Of a stretch of DNA of 64,000 nt, positions 1 through 8,606 are shown piece after piece. The translations under genes were made by a program, and so were the position numbers. Source of the DNA: Streptomyces sp. NBC_00483. GTDB lineage: Bacteria; Actinomycetota; Actinomycetes; Streptomycetales; Streptomycetaceae. Numbering within the stretch: the stretch's first letter is position 1; the number at the start of each line of letters is the position of its first letter. The notes under the pieces are model-generated. The model made no database searches. It was not told the origin of the DNA and saw nothing but the letters and a program-made list of their open reading frames with translations. The stretch is taken from NCBI RefSeq assembly GCF_036013745.1, contig NZ_CP107880.1:3472001-3536000 (forward strand), read 5' to 3'.

Positions 1-1009
1 TCTTGCCCGTGTTGTCGCCGCGCAGTACCCCGAGGAACGCCTCCAGGTTGTTCTCGATGCCCTCGACGAACGTCTCGCGGTACTTGAGCTCGCCCGAGCG
101 GACCCACGCGCCGACCTCCTGCACGAACTGCGGCTGCAGGTCGTAGTGGTCGCCGACGAGGAAGCCCTCGATGCGGCCGCGGGTCTGGATGAGGCGGGAG
201 AGGTTGCGCGGGCCGGGGGCCGGCTCGGTGGCGTTGTAGACGGAGATCGCGCCGCAGATGGCGATGCGGCCGTCGCGGTTCAGGCGCGCGATGGCGGCCT
301 CGAGGTGGTCACCGCCGACGTTGTCGAAGTAGACGTCGACACCGTCGGGAGCGGCCTCCTTCAGGAGGGTGTGGACGTCGCCCGTCTTGTAGTTGAAGGC
401 GGCGTCGAAGCCGTACTCCTCGATGAGCAGCTTGACCTTCTCGTCCGAGCCGGCCGAGCCGATGACCCGCGAGGCGCCCTTGAGCTTGGCGATCTGGCCG
501 ACCTGGCCGCCGACCGCACCGGCCGCGCCGGAGACGAAGACGCTGTCGCCCTCCTTGAAGTCCAGCGTGCGCAGCAGGCCCGCGTAGGCGGTGAGGCCCG
601 TCATGCCGAGGACACCGAGGTACGTGGACAGGGGCGCGGCGTCCGGGTCGACCTTCACGGCCTGCTTCGCGTCGAACGTCGCGTACTCGCGCCAGCCGAA
701 GAAGTGCAGCACATGGTCGCCGACGGACACGCCCTCGTCGTTCGAGGCCAGCACGACGCCGACGGCGCCGCCCTGCATGGCCTTGCCCAGCTCGTACGGG
801 GCGACGTACGACTTCGCGGCGCTCATCCGGCCGCGCATGTACGGGTCCACCGAGACGTACAGGTTCTTGACCAGCACCTGGCCGGGGCCCGGCTCGGCCA
901 CCGGGGCCTCGCGCAGCTCGAAGTCCTCGGGCTTCGGCCAGCCGACAGGACGGCTGGTCAGGACCCACTCGCGGCCGGTGGCGGGGATCTGGGGGGTGTC
1001 GGCGGTCAT
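1..1009 (-). CDS. NADP-dependent CurA-like oxidoreductase, MDR superfamily (3' end cut by window)
   Basis: The protein starts at ATG 1009 (MTADTPQIPATGREWVL) and is cut at the left edge after about 336 residues, close to full family length. It has the VDPYMRGRM segment typical of CurA / leukotriene B4 dehydrogenase-like enzymes, and the nucleotide-binding segment VFVSGAAGAVGGQVGQIAK near residues 165-183. It lacks the zinc-binding cysteines of alcohol dehydrogenases. The family reduces the C=C bond of enones and similar compounds with NADPH in the cytoplasm; the substrate here is unknown. It is divergent from a MarR regulator and shares a palindrome-containing promoter region with it, so MarR-type derepression by an electrophile is likely. 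Confidence 0.9.
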   Translation of the reverse strand, partial: MTADTPQIPATGREWVLTSRPVGWPKPEDFELREAPVAEPGPGQVLVKNLYVSVDPYMRGRMSAAKSYVAPYELGKAMQGGAVGVVLASNDEGVSVGDHVLHFFGWREYATFDAKQAVKVDPDAAPLSTYLGVLGMTGLTAYAGLLRTLDFKEGDSVFVSGAAGAVGGQVGQIAKLKGASRVIGSAGSDEKVKLLIEEYGFDAAFNYKTGDVHTLLKEAAPDGVDVYFDNVGGDHLEAAIARLNRDGRIAICGAISVYNATEPAPGPRNLSRLIQTRGRIEGFLVGDHYDLQPQFVQEVGAWVRSGELKYRETFVEGIENNLEAFLGVLRGDNTGK

Positions 1010-1063
1010 GCGCTGATCCTTTGTCGAGGGGGCGGAAGCACGTGGGCCGAAGCATGCAAGAAA

Positions 1064-1103
1064 TACTTCAGTACCTGAAACAACAATGCTCCTGAATATT
1101 TCA
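1064..1103. promoter_or_regulatory. Candidate MarR operator pair
   Basis: Between the divergent reductase and marR genes lie two inverted repeats with 3-nt spacers: TTCAG-TAC-CTGAA at 1067-1079 and TGAA-TAT-TTCA at 1093-1103. The CTGAA blocks start 17 bp apart. MarR dimers usually bind such short palindromes in divergent promoters, so these are the best operator candidates. Binding is inferred. Confidence 0.5.
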
Positions 1104-1134
1104 TGATGTCAAGCAACTGGGTACGCTGGTGCGT

Positions 1135-1584
1135 ATGGCCGCAACGAGTTCCCCCCGCACGGACCCCCTCACGCTCGAGGTCGTCGAGCTGATCGGGGAG
1201 ATTGTCGCGCGCTACCACCAGGAGTACGAGGAGGCCGCCTCGCGGCACGGGCTCACCGGGGCGCAGGCGCGGGTGCTCGGGCTGCTGTCCCTCGGACCGC
1301 TGCCGATGCGGCAGGTGGCGCAGCGGCTGAAGTGCGAGCCGTCGAACGTGACGGGGATCGTGGACCGGCTGGAGGCCCGCGATCTCGTGGAGCGGCAGCC
1401 CTCGCCGGGCGACCGCCGGGTGAAGGTGGCCGCCGCCACCGCCGAGGGGCGGCGGATCGCGCGGGCCCTGCGTGAGTCGCTCGACTTCGCGCGGGAGCCG
1501 CTGGCCGGACTGTCGCAGGAGGAGCGGGTGGCGTTCCGGGACATGTTGCGGCGGATGCTCGGGACGGACGTCGGGGCGGTCTGA
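1135..1584 (+). CDS. MarR-family transcriptional regulator
   Basis: This 149-residue protein has a MarR-type winged helix. The recognition-helix region is MRQVAQRLKCEPSNVTGIVDRLEARDLVERQ at roughly residues 54-84 (quoted here only as the span PMRQVAQRLK through LVERQ), followed by the wing with a DRR motif (PGDRRVKV). N- and C-terminal helices would form the dimer interface. The start is ambiguous: GTG 1129 lies two codons upstream of ATG 1135 and neither has a clear ribosome binding site. The divergent partner is the CurA-like reductase. This MarR protein probably represses both genes through the palindromes at 1064-1103. The ligand is unknown. Confidence 0.88.
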   Translation: MAATSSPRTDPLTLEVVELIGEIVARYHQEYEEAASRHGLTGAQARVLGLLSLGPLPMRQVAQRLKCEPSNVTGIVDRLEARDLVERQPSPGDRRVKVAAATAEGRRIARALRESLDFAREPLAGLSQEERVAFRDMLRRMLGTDVGAV

Positions 1585-1612
1585 GCCCACCGGCACCACA
1601 CACCGTCCGGCT

Positions 1613-2248
1613 CTACGTACACCACCACAGGAAGCGCTCGCACGACTCCGAAGGGCTCGGCTCCGCCGTGGCCGTGGCGGAGGCCGAGCGGGAGGGTGAG
1701 GGCGTCGGGCGGGAGCTCGTGGAGGAGCGGGGTTCGGACGTGGTCGGGGCGGGGCGCGACGCCCGGTGGGTCGCATCGGCGTCCACAGGGCCCGAGGTCC
1801 GGGTGCGCTCCGGCGGCGCCGTGGCGGGGGCCGACGACGTACGGGAGGCGCGGGACGCGGGTGGGGTGGTGCGCCCGGCCGTGGCGGACGGAGACGTCGC
1901 GTCGGTGTCCTTCGTAGGGGCTGCGGACGTGTCCGGTGCCGCCTGGGTGGTGGCGCCGTCGCCGGAGGGCTCCCCGCCGAGTTCGACGACGCCGAATCCG
2001 GTGCCGCCCACGGCGAGCGCGAGGCCCGCGGCGGCGAGGAGGGTGCGGCCGCGCCGCCGGGAGCGCGACAGGCGGTGGGAGCGGATCCGGGCGGGTATGC
2101 CCTCGCGCTCGTCTTCCCCTTCAACTGCCGCTTCCTGTGCGGCGATTGACTCTCCGTAGGCGCGCACGGCCTCTTCCGGGGTGCCGCACCCCGGGCAGGC
2201 CAGGGCCCCGTTGAGATGTCTGCGGCACGGATGGCAGTAGTCGTCCAT
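1613..2248 (-). CDS. SCO2400-family membrane protein with N-terminal zinc ribbon
   Basis: This 211-residue protein opens with MDDYCHPCRRHLNGALACPG, a CxxC...CxxC zinc-ribbon-like knuckle typical of the Streptomyces SCO2400 family. A basic stretch follows, then one transmembrane segment (TLLAAAGLALAVGGTGFGVV, about residues 69-88). The rest is a long Ser/Thr/Pro-rich, presumably extracytoplasmic tail ending in CERFLWWCT. ATG 2248 is preferred over TTG 2254 because family members begin right at the zinc ribbon. Zinc-ribbon membrane proteins of this layout resemble anti-sigma or sensor proteins, but no function is established. It is divergent from the dehydratase operon. Confidence 0.8.
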   Translation of the reverse strand: MDDYCHPCRRHLNGALACPGCGTPEEAVRAYGESIAAQEAAVEGEDEREGIPARIRSHRLSRSRRRGRTLLAAAGLALAVGGTGFGVVELGGEPSGDGATTQAAPDTSAAPTKDTDATSPSATAGRTTPPASRASRTSSAPATAPPERTRTSGPVDADATHRASRPAPTTSEPRSSTSSRPTPSPSRSASATATAEPSPSESCERFLWWCT

Positions 2249-2366
2249 GAGCAATGGAGGCTAGGCGCGGGGCCCGTGAGAGAAAAAGCCTGTCCTGTGA
2301 AACTTCTGCACGGAACGCGACGCCGATCGACCGGCCACTGATCACTCGCAGACCGGTCCAGACCCA

Positions 2367-2431
2367 TTGACAGCCCCCTGAGGCCGACTTACTGTCTCGC
2401 CAGCATTTCGAACGTGTGACGAAATTTCGAA
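2367..2431 (+). promoter_or_regulatory. Promoter of dehydratase operon with paired TTCGAA operator
   Basis: TTGACA (2367-2372), a 17-bp spacer and TACTGT (2390-2395) form a near-consensus housekeeping promoter. Just downstream lie two identical TTTCGAAC sites. Their TTCGAA cores start at 2407 and 2426, exactly 19 bp apart, over the expected transcription start and 5' leader. The same 19-bp arrangement occurs before the importer gene at 19.9 kb and, in degenerate form, before iclR. A bound regulator here would block transcription. Confidence 0.65.
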
Positions 2432-2451
2432 CAGCACAGGGGGCAACTGCC

Positions 2452-3609
2452 TTGCGGATCACGGGAATCAGCACGCACGTGGTCGGGACTCCGTGGCGGA
2501 ACCTGACCTACGTACAGGTGCACACCGACGAAGGACTCACCGGTGTCGGCGAGACCCGGATGCTGGGCCACACCGACGCACTCGTCGGCTACTTGCACGA
2601 GGCCCAGGCCAACCACATTGTCGGCTCCGATCCGTTCGCCGTCGAGGACCTCGTACGGAGGATGAAGTACGGCGACTACGGCCGGGCCGGCGAGATCGTC
2701 ATGTCCGGCATCGCCGTGATCGAGATGGCCTGCTGGGACATCAAGGGCAAGGCCCTCGGCGTGCCGGTGTGGCAGCTGCTCGGCGGCAAGGTGACCGACA
2801 AGGTCAAGGCGTACGCGAACGGCTGGTACACCACCGAGCGCACGCCGGAGGCCTACCACAAGGCCGCGCAGACGGTCATGGAGCGCGGGTACAAAGCGCT
2901 GAAGATCGACCCGTTCGGCACCGGGCACTTCGAGCTCGACCACGAACAGTCCCTGTACGCCGTCTCGTTGATCGAGGCCGTGCGCGACGCCATCGGTCCC
3001 GAGGCCGAGCTGATGCTGGAGATGCACGGGCGGTTCTCCCCCGCCACGGCGATCCGGCTCGCCCGCGACCTGGCTCCGTTCAACCCGGCGTGGCTGGAGG
3101 AGCCGGTGCCGCCGGAGAACCTCAAGGCGCTGGAGAAGGTGGCCGCGAAGGTGGAGATGCCGGTGGCGACCGGTGAGCGGATCCACGACCGGATCGAGTT
3201 CCGGGAGCTCTTCGAGAGCCAGGCCGTCGACATTCTTCAGCCGGACGTCGGCCACATCGGCGGCATCTGGGAGACGCGGAAGCTGGCCGCCACCGCGGAG
3301 ACGCACTACATGCTGGTCGCTCCGCACAATGTGGGCGGGCCTGTACTGACTGCCGCTTCTCTGCAGGTGGGTTTCTCCACTCCCAACTTCAAGATTCTCG
3401 AGCACTTCAACGACTTCGCGGACGCCGAGATCAAGAAGGTCGTGAAGGGCGCGCCGAAGGTCGTCGACGGCTACTTCGAGCTGTCCCACGAGCCGGGTCT
3501 CGGCGTCGAGCTCGATGTCGACGCGGCGGCCGAATTCCCGCAGCAGCAGGCCCGGTTCGACCTGTGGGCCGAGGGCTGGGAGAAGCGCGACCCGAAGGCG
3601 GCGTCGTGA
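2452..3609 (+). CDS. Enolase-superfamily (mandelate racemase/muconate lactonizing) sugar-acid dehydratase
   Basis: This 385-residue protein begins at TTG 2452, chosen because CAGGGGGC at 2438-2443 sits 8 nt upstream. The N-terminal capping domain is followed by a TIM barrel. The active-site set is visible: E190 and H192 (LMLEMHGRF), E216 (EEPV) and E242 (GERI) as Mg ligands or acid/base, and the D265 (QPDVGHIGG) / H292 (APHNVGGP) dyad. The HG-R and PHN pattern is closest to the galactonate/gluconate dehydratase branch, which dehydrates aldonic acids to 2-keto-3-deoxy acids. The exact sugar acid cannot be read from the sequence. It overlaps the downstream dehydrogenase by 4 bp, so the two form an operon. 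Confidence 0.9.
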   Translation: MRITGISTHVVGTPWRNLTYVQVHTDEGLTGVGETRMLGHTDALVGYLHEAQANHIVGSDPFAVEDLVRRMKYGDYGRAGEIVMSGIAVIEMACWDIKGKALGVPVWQLLGGKVTDKVKAYANGWYTTERTPEAYHKAAQTVMERGYKALKIDPFGTGHFELDHEQSLYAVSLIEAVRDAIGPEAELMLEMHGRFSPATAIRLARDLAPFNPAWLEEPVPPENLKALEKVAAKVEMPVATGERIHDRIEFRELFESQAVDILQPDVGHIGGIWETRKLAATAETHYMLVAPHNVGGPVLTAASLQVGFSTPNFKILEHFNDFADAEIKKVVKGAPKVVDGYFELSHEPGLGVELDVDAAAEFPQQQARFDLWAEGWEKRDPKAAS

Positions 3610-4613
3610 GCTCCGCCGTCGTCGTCGAGGCGCCGGGCAAGCACCGGGTCGTGCCGCACGAGCCCGCGGCGCCGGGCCCCGGCGAGGCGCGGGTGCGGGT
3701 GCACGCCGTGGGGATCTGCGGCAGCGACCGCGAGGTGTACCAGGGCAACAGGCCCGAGGGGTACGTGCGTTACCCGCTGACGCCGGGGCACGAGTGGTCC
3801 GGCGTGGTCGACGCGGTGGGCGACGGGGTGCCGGGGTCCCTGGCCGGGCGGAAGGTCGTCGGCGAGGGGTTCCGCAACTGCCAGGTGTGCGCGCGGTGCC
3901 ATGCCGGTGAGACGACGCTGTGCACCGATGGGTACGAGGAGACCGGGTTCACCCAACCGGGCGCCATGGCCGCGACGTTGACGCTTCCCGCGCGGCTGCT
4001 GCATGTGCTGCCCGACGACGCCGATCTCACCGCCGCGGCGCTGCTCGAACCCGCCGCATGCATCGCCGCTGCCGCGATCAAGGCGGAGGCGAGGCCCGGG
4101 GAGCGGGTCGGGGTGGTCGGGACCGGGACGCTCGGAATGTTCGCCGTGCAGTTCCTCGCGGCGGCCTCGCCGGCGGAGCTGGTGGTGGTCGGTACGCGGG
4201 GCGAACGGGAGCCTCTGGCGCGGAAGTTCGGCGGCACCGATTTCCGGCTGCGTACGGACGTACTGCCGGACGATCTCGACGTGGTCATCGAGACTGCCGG
4301 GTCCGCCTCGGCCGCACGTACGGCCGCGTCGTTGCTGCGGCGGGGCGGGCGGCTCGTGCTCACCGGGATTCCGGCGGCCGGGGCGGCGCAGGGGCTTGAT
4401 CCGACGGATCTTGTGGTGCGGCAGTTGGAGGTGCGGACCGTGTTCGGGGCCGCGGCGGATGCGTGGGGGCATGCGGTGCGGATGTTCGGGGCGGGGTTGC
4501 TCGATCCGTTGCCGCTGGTGACGCATCAGGTGCCGTTGGAGCGGTTTGCCGAGGCGATCGAGTGGGTGGGGGCGGGGGACCCTGCGGTCGGCAAGGTGTT
4601 GTTGCGGCCCTAG
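3606..4613 (+). CDS. Zinc-dependent sugar/alcohol dehydrogenase (MDR family)
   Basis: This 335-residue enzyme starts at GTG 3606 in a GTGA overlap with the dehydratase stop, so it is translationally coupled. The catalytic zinc site is seen as GICGSD (C38) and PGHEWSG. The structural-zinc loop is NCQVCARCHAGETTLC, and the Rossmann motif GVVGTGTLGMFA follows near residue 177. The family oxidises secondary alcohols of sugars or polyols with NAD(P)+. The partnership with an aldonate dehydratase suggests a step in oxidative sugar or sugar-acid degradation. The substrate is unknown. Confidence 0.88.
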   Translation: MSSAVVVEAPGKHRVVPHEPAAPGPGEARVRVHAVGICGSDREVYQGNRPEGYVRYPLTPGHEWSGVVDAVGDGVPGSLAGRKVVGEGFRNCQVCARCHAGETTLCTDGYEETGFTQPGAMAATLTLPARLLHVLPDDADLTAAALLEPAACIAAAAIKAEARPGERVGVVGTGTLGMFAVQFLAAASPAELVVVGTRGEREPLARKFGGTDFRLRTDVLPDDLDVVIETAGSASAARTAASLLRRGGRLVLTGIPAAGAAQGLDPTDLVVRQLEVRTVFGAAADAWGHAVRMFGAGLLDPLPLVTHQVPLERFAEAIEWVGAGDPAVGKVLLRP

Positions 4614-4699
4614 CCGTGGGCGGCTGCGCCTGCGGCGGGCCTTCTTCCCCAATCCCACCCCTTCCCGAAACGGCGCTCCGCGCCCCGTGGTTGAGGTCT

Positions 4700-4746
4700 C
4701 GGGGCTCCGCCCCGGACCCCGCGCCTCAAACGCCGGCGGGGCTGGA
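4700..4746 (+). repeat. Streptomyces-type intergenic hairpin repeat, copy 1
   Basis: This 47-bp copy starts CGGGGCTCCGCCCCGG and ends CGCCGGCGGGGCTGGA. It contains a GGGGC-TCC-GCCCC hairpin and a GCCGGC palindrome. It matches the copy at 54178-54224 (opposite strand) at 46 of 47 positions and resembles the one at 43520-43566. It lies in the 200-bp gap between the dehydrogenase and the U32-like gene and may act as a transcription attenuator. Confidence 0.8.
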
Positions 4747-4815
4747 AATGCCCGACCGCCGCAGGGGCTCAGATGGTCCGAAATGTCGAACGACTCGTAC
4801 TCGTAAAGGAACACC

Positions 4816-5772
4816 GTGACCGACACACCCCGCCGACCCGGCGAACCCGCTCTCTCCGCTCTCGGGCTCAGCGCCCCCGCGCACGAGCCCGGCGACGCCT
4901 CGCCGCACGCCTTCCCCGACGGTGGTACCTGGCGTACCGAGATTCCGTCGGTCGAAGGGCCGGAGGCCGTCGCCACCGTGCTCAAGGAGTCCTCGCGGCT
5001 CGACGTGCCCATTCACCGGATCAGCCAGGGCAGCGGCATCTGGATGCTGCGGGACACCGAGATCCAGGAGATGGTCGAGGCGACCGCCGAAAGGGACATC
5101 GAGCTCTGCCTGTTCACCGGGCCGCGCGGCACCTGGGACACCGGCGCCTCCGTGCGGACCGACTCGGGCGGCGCGGGGTTGCGCGCCCGTGGGCACGACG
5201 CCGTCGCCGGATGCGTCGAGGACGCCGTGCGGGCAACGGAGTTGGGCGTGAAGTGCCTGCTCGTCGCCGACGAAGGTGTGCTGTGGACGCTGCACCGGGC
5301 GCGCAGCCAGGGGATCATCCCCGCCGACACCACGCTCAAGGTGTCCGCGCTCGTCGGGCCCGTGAACCCGGCCGCGTACGCCGTGTACGAGCGGCTCGGA
5401 GCCGACTCGTTGAATGTGCCGAGCGATCTGACGCTCGCGCATCTCACCGAGATTCGGCGGGTCTCCGGGGCGCCCATGGACATGTACGTCGAGGCGCCCG
5501 ACGACCTCGGCGGCTATGTCCGGATGTACGAGATCGCCGAACTGGTGCGCCGCGGCGCCCCGTTGTACCTGAAGTTCGGTCTCGCCAAGGCGCCGGCCAT
5601 CTACCCGTACGGCGCCCAGCTGCGCGACGTCACCCTGGACACCGCCCGCGAGCGGGTGCGCCGGGGCCGGCTCGCGCTCGACCTGCTGGAGCGGCACGGG
5701 GCCGCCGGCGGGATGTCGCCGCTGGGCTCGCGGCTGCCGGGAGCGCTGAGCCGGTTCGACACGGGCCAATAA
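4816..5772 (+). CDS. U32-peptidase-like TIM-barrel protein
   Basis: This 318-residue protein starts at GTG 4816 with AAAGGA five bases upstream. There is no signal peptide. Alternating beta/alpha segments ([93 protein letters not shown]) indicate a TIM barrel of the kind assigned to peptidase family U32. Many U32-type proteins act in RNA or cofactor modification rather than proteolysis. Its place between a sugar-acid dehydratase operon and a sugar importer suggests a carbohydrate-related enzyme, possibly aldolase- or isomerase-like. That is inference. Confidence 0.7.
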   Translation: MTDTPRRPGEPALSALGLSAPAHEPGDASPHAFPDGGTWRTEIPSVEGPEAVATVLKESSRLDVPIHRISQGSGIWMLRDTEIQEMVEATAERDIELCLFTGPRGTWDTGASVRTDSGGAGLRARGHDAVAGCVEDAVRATELGVKCLLVADEGVLWTLHRARSQGIIPADTTLKVSALVGPVNPAAYAVYERLGADSLNVPSDLTLAHLTEIRRVSGAPMDMYVEAPDDLGGYVRMYEIAELVRRGAPLYLKFGLAKAPAIYPYGAQLRDVTLDTARERVRRGRLALDLLERHGAAGGMSPLGSRLPGALSRFDTGQ

Positions 5773-5818
5773 CTTTCCGGGCACGGAACTTCCCAGAACT
5801 GGACAGGGCCGCGCAGAA

Positions 5819-5843
5819 TCCAACGCATCTGCACTCGTTCAAC
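5819..5843 (+). promoter_or_regulatory. Possible paired operator before the sugar importer operon
   Basis: TCCAAC at 5819 and TTCAAC at 5838 start exactly 19 bp apart, the same spacing as the TTCGAA pairs elsewhere in the window. They match the degenerate half-site found before iclR (TTCAAC). No convincing -35 box was found. This is the weakest member of the set. Confidence 0.35.
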
Positions 5844-5909
5844 CCGCGCTCCGCGCAAGGGACTTCGCACCGCCCGCATTTGTGCACTCACACATCAAGG
5901 ATGATGACC

Positions 5910-7025
5910 ATGCGAAACCGTCGAGCCGTTCTCACCGCGATAGCCGCCTCCGCCTCCCTCGCGCTCACCCTGTCCGCGTGCGGCCAGAGCGGAGAGGGCG
6001 GAAGCAAGGACGAGAAGAAGAGCGCGAAGGGCTCCACCGTCGGCATCGCGATGCCGACCAAGTCCTCCGAGCGGTGGATTGCCGACGGCAACAACGTGGT
6101 CAAGTCGCTGAAGGCGAAGGGCTACAAGACCAAGCTGGCGTTCGGTGAGGACGACCCCGACCAGCAGGTCTCGCAGATCGAGAACATGATCACCCAGGGC
6201 GTCTCGGCGCTGATCGTCGCCTCCATCGACAACAAGTCGCTCACCAACGTGCTGCAGGAGGCGAAGGACGCGAACATTCCGGTGATCGCGTACGACCGCC
6301 TGATCCTCGACTCGAAGAACGTCGACTACTACGCGACGTTCGACAACGAGAAGGTCGGCCAGCTTCAGGCCGGCGCCATCGTCAAGAAGCTGGGCCTCGA
6401 CAGCGGCAAGAAGGGCCCGTTCAACCTGGAGCTGTTCGCCGGTTCCAACGACGACAACAACACCAAGTACTTCTTCAACGGCGCGATGTCGGTGCTCAAG
6501 CCGTACATCGACAAGAAGCAGCTGGTCGTCAAGTCGGGGCAGACCAAGCTCAACCAGGTCACGACGCTGCGCTGGGACGGCGCCACCGCGCAGAAGCGCA
6601 TGGACGACATCCTCACCTCCACGTACAAGAGCGAGAAGGTCGACGCGGTGCTCTCGCCGTACGACGGCATCTCCATCGGCATCCTGTCGGCGCTGAAGTC
6701 CGACGACTACGGCACGAAGGCGAAGCCGTTGCCGGTGGTCTCCGGGCAGGACGCCGAGGTCGCCTCCGTGAAGTCGATCATCGCGGGCCAGCAGTTCTCG
6801 ACCGTCTACAAGGACACCCGCAAGCTCGCCGAGGTCTCGGTGGACATGGTCGACGACGTGCTCAACGACAAGAAGCCGAAGGTCAACGACACCAAGACGT
6901 ACGACAACGGCGCCAAGGTCGTCCCCTCGTACCTGCTGACCCCGGTCAGCGTCGACAAGACCAACTACCAGAAGACGCTGATCGACAGCGGCTACTACAC
7001 CAAGTCCGACCTGGGCCTGAAGTAG
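5910..7025 (+). CDS. chvE: ChvE-like sugar-binding lipoprotein of an ABC importer
   Basis: This 371-residue protein starts at ATG 5910, with AAGGA at 5897-5901 placed 8 nt upstream. The signal peptide ends in a lipobox (TLSAC), so the mature protein is lipid-anchored outside the membrane. The body is a two-lobed type I periplasmic-binding fold with [16 protein letters not shown] at the N-terminus and VASIDNKSL and [12 protein letters not shown] later, as in ChvE / multiple-sugar receptors for arabinose, galactose and glucose-type monosaccharides. The ATPase, permease and mutarotase genes follow directly. The gene symbol is by family resemblance. Confidence 0.9.
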   Translation: MRNRRAVLTAIAASASLALTLSACGQSGEGGSKDEKKSAKGSTVGIAMPTKSSERWIADGNNVVKSLKAKGYKTKLAFGEDDPDQQVSQIENMITQGVSALIVASIDNKSLTNVLQEAKDANIPVIAYDRLILDSKNVDYYATFDNEKVGQLQAGAIVKKLGLDSGKKGPFNLELFAGSNDDNNTKYFFNGAMSVLKPYIDKKQLVVKSGQTKLNQVTTLRWDGATAQKRMDDILTSTYKSEKVDAVLSPYDGISIGILSALKSDDYGTKAKPLPVVSGQDAEVASVKSIIAGQQFSTVYKDTRKLAEVSVDMVDDVLNDKKPKVNDTKTYDNGAKVVPSYLLTPVSVDKTNYQKTLIDSGYYTKSDLGLK

Positions 7026-7055
7026 ACCGTCCACGCCTCAGAGAAGGGCACGACC

Positions 7056-8606
7056 ATGGCGGGACCCGTCCTGGAAATGCGCTCGATCGTCAAGACCTTT
7101 CCCGGCGTCAAGGCGCTGTCGGACGTCTCCCTGAGCGTCCGCCCCGGCGAGGTCCACGCCATCTGCGGGGAGAACGGCGCCGGAAAGTCCACCCTCATGA
7201 AGGTGCTCTCCGGCGTCCACTCGCACGGAAGTTACGAAGGGGACATCCTCTTCGAGGGAGAACACTGCGAGTTCAAGGACATCAACGCCAGTGAGGCGCG
7301 CGGCATCGTCATCATCCACCAGGAGCTGGCGCTCGTGCCGTTCCTGTCGATCGCCGAGAACATGTTCCTCGGCAACGAGCACGCGAGCCGCGGCTTCATC
7401 AACTGGCACGAGACCCTCGGACACGCGACGCGCCAGCTGCGCCGGGTGGGCCTGAACGAGAACCCCAACACCCGCATCGCGGACATCGGGGTGGGCAAGC
7501 AGCAGCTCGTGGAGATCGCCAAGGCGCTCGCCAAGGAGGTGAAGCTGCTCATCCTGGACGAGCCGACGGCGTCCCTGAACGACGAGGACTCCGACACGCT
7601 CCTCGATCTGATCCTGGAGCTGAAGGATCAGGGCATCACCTCGATCATCATCTCGCACAAGCTGAACGAGATCCGCAAGGTCGCCGACTCGGTGACGATC
7701 CTGCGCGACGGGCGCACCGTCGAGACCCTCGATGTGCGGGCCCCGGAGACCACCGAGGACCGGATCATCTCCGGCATGGTCGGCCGCGACCTGGACAACC
7801 GCTTCCCCGAGCGCACCCCGCACCAGCCGGAGGCGGGCGCGGCGCCCGCCATGGAGATCCGCAACTGGACGGTGCACCACCCCCTCGACCGTGAGCGCAA
7901 GGTCGTCGACGACGTCTCGCTCAGCGTGCGCCGCGGCGAGATCGTCGGCATCGCGGGTCTGATGGGCGCGGGCCGCACCGAGCTGGCGATGAACGTCTTC
8001 GGGCGTACGTACGGCAGGTATGCGGGTGGAGTGGTCCTGAAGGACGGCAAGGAGATCCGGACCAGGCACGTCTCCGACGCCGTCGGCCACGGGATCGCGT
8101 ATGTCACCGAGGACCGCAAGCACTACGGGCTCAACCTGATCGACACCATCGGCCGCAACATCACGATGAGCGCCCTGGACAAGGTCGCCAAGCGCGGGAT
8201 CGTCGACGAGCACGAGGAGCGGCAGGTCGCCGAGGGCTACCGCAAGTCGATGAACATCAAGGCGCCGACGGTGTTCGAGCCGGCGGGCAAGCTGTCGGGC
8301 GGCAACCAGCAGAAGGTCGTCCTCAGCAAGTGGATCTTCGCCGGGCCCGATGTGCTGATTCTCGACGAGCCGACGCGTGGCATCGATGTCGGCGCCAAGT
8401 ACGAGATCTACACGGTCATCGACAAGCTGGCCGCCGAGGGCAAGGCGGTCGTCTTCATCTCCTCCGAGCTGCCCGAGCTGCTCGGCATGTGCGACCGCAT
8501 CTACACGATGGCCGCGGGCCGCCTGACCGGCGAGGTGCCGCGCGCCGAGGCGACGCAGGAATCGCTGATGCGCCTGATGACGAAGGACAAAGAGGTAGCA
8601 CGATGA
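7056..8606 (+). CDS. gguA: Sugar ABC importer ATP-binding protein (GguA/MmsA type, two ABC domains)
   Basis: This 516-residue protein has duplicated ABC domains. The first carries Walker [10 protein letters not shown] (residues 38-46) and Walker [12 protein letters not shown]. The second carries a divergent loop [10 protein letters not shown] in place of a canonical Walker A, then signature [10 protein letters not shown] and Walker [11 protein letters not shown]. This degenerate second site is normal for ribose/xylose/multiple-sugar importers. It powers uptake of the sugar delivered by the ChvE-like protein. The start lies 30 bp after the binding-protein gene with AGAAGGG upstream, and the end overlaps the permease start by 4 bp. 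Confidence 0.93.
   Translation: MAGPVLEMRSIVKTFPGVKALSDVSLSVRPGEVHAICGENGAGKSTLMKVLSGVHSHGSYEGDILFEGEHCEFKDINASEARGIVIIHQELALVPFLSIAENMFLGNEHASRGFINWHETLGHATRQLRRVGLNENPNTRIADIGVGKQQLVEIAKALAKEVKLLILDEPTASLNDEDSDTLLDLILELKDQGITSIIISHKLNEIRKVADSVTILRDGRTVETLDVRAPETTEDRIISGMVGRDLDNRFPERTPHQPEAGAAPAMEIRNWTVHHPLDRERKVVDDVSLSVRRGEIVGIAGLMGAGRTELAMNVFGRTYGRYAGGVVLKDGKEIRTRHVSDAVGHGIAYVTEDRKHYGLNLIDTIGRNITMSALDKVAKRGIVDEHEERQVAEGYRKSMNIKAPTVFEPAGKLSGGNQQKVVLSKWIFAGPDVLILDEPTRGIDVGAKYEIYTVIDKLAAEGKAVVFISSELPELLGMCDRIYTMAAGRLTGEVPRAEATQESLMRLMTKDKEVAR

Noticed and set aside
146..1078. A 310-codon plus-strand frame opposite the CurA-like reductase
   Set aside because: The product is low-complexity Ala/Gly/Val/Asp/Arg, while the opposite strand encodes a clear enzyme.
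4773..5909. An N-terminal extension of the ChvE-like protein upstream to 4773
   Set aside because: That part is an out-of-frame read of the U32-like gene; the signal peptide and ribosome site fix the start at 5910.
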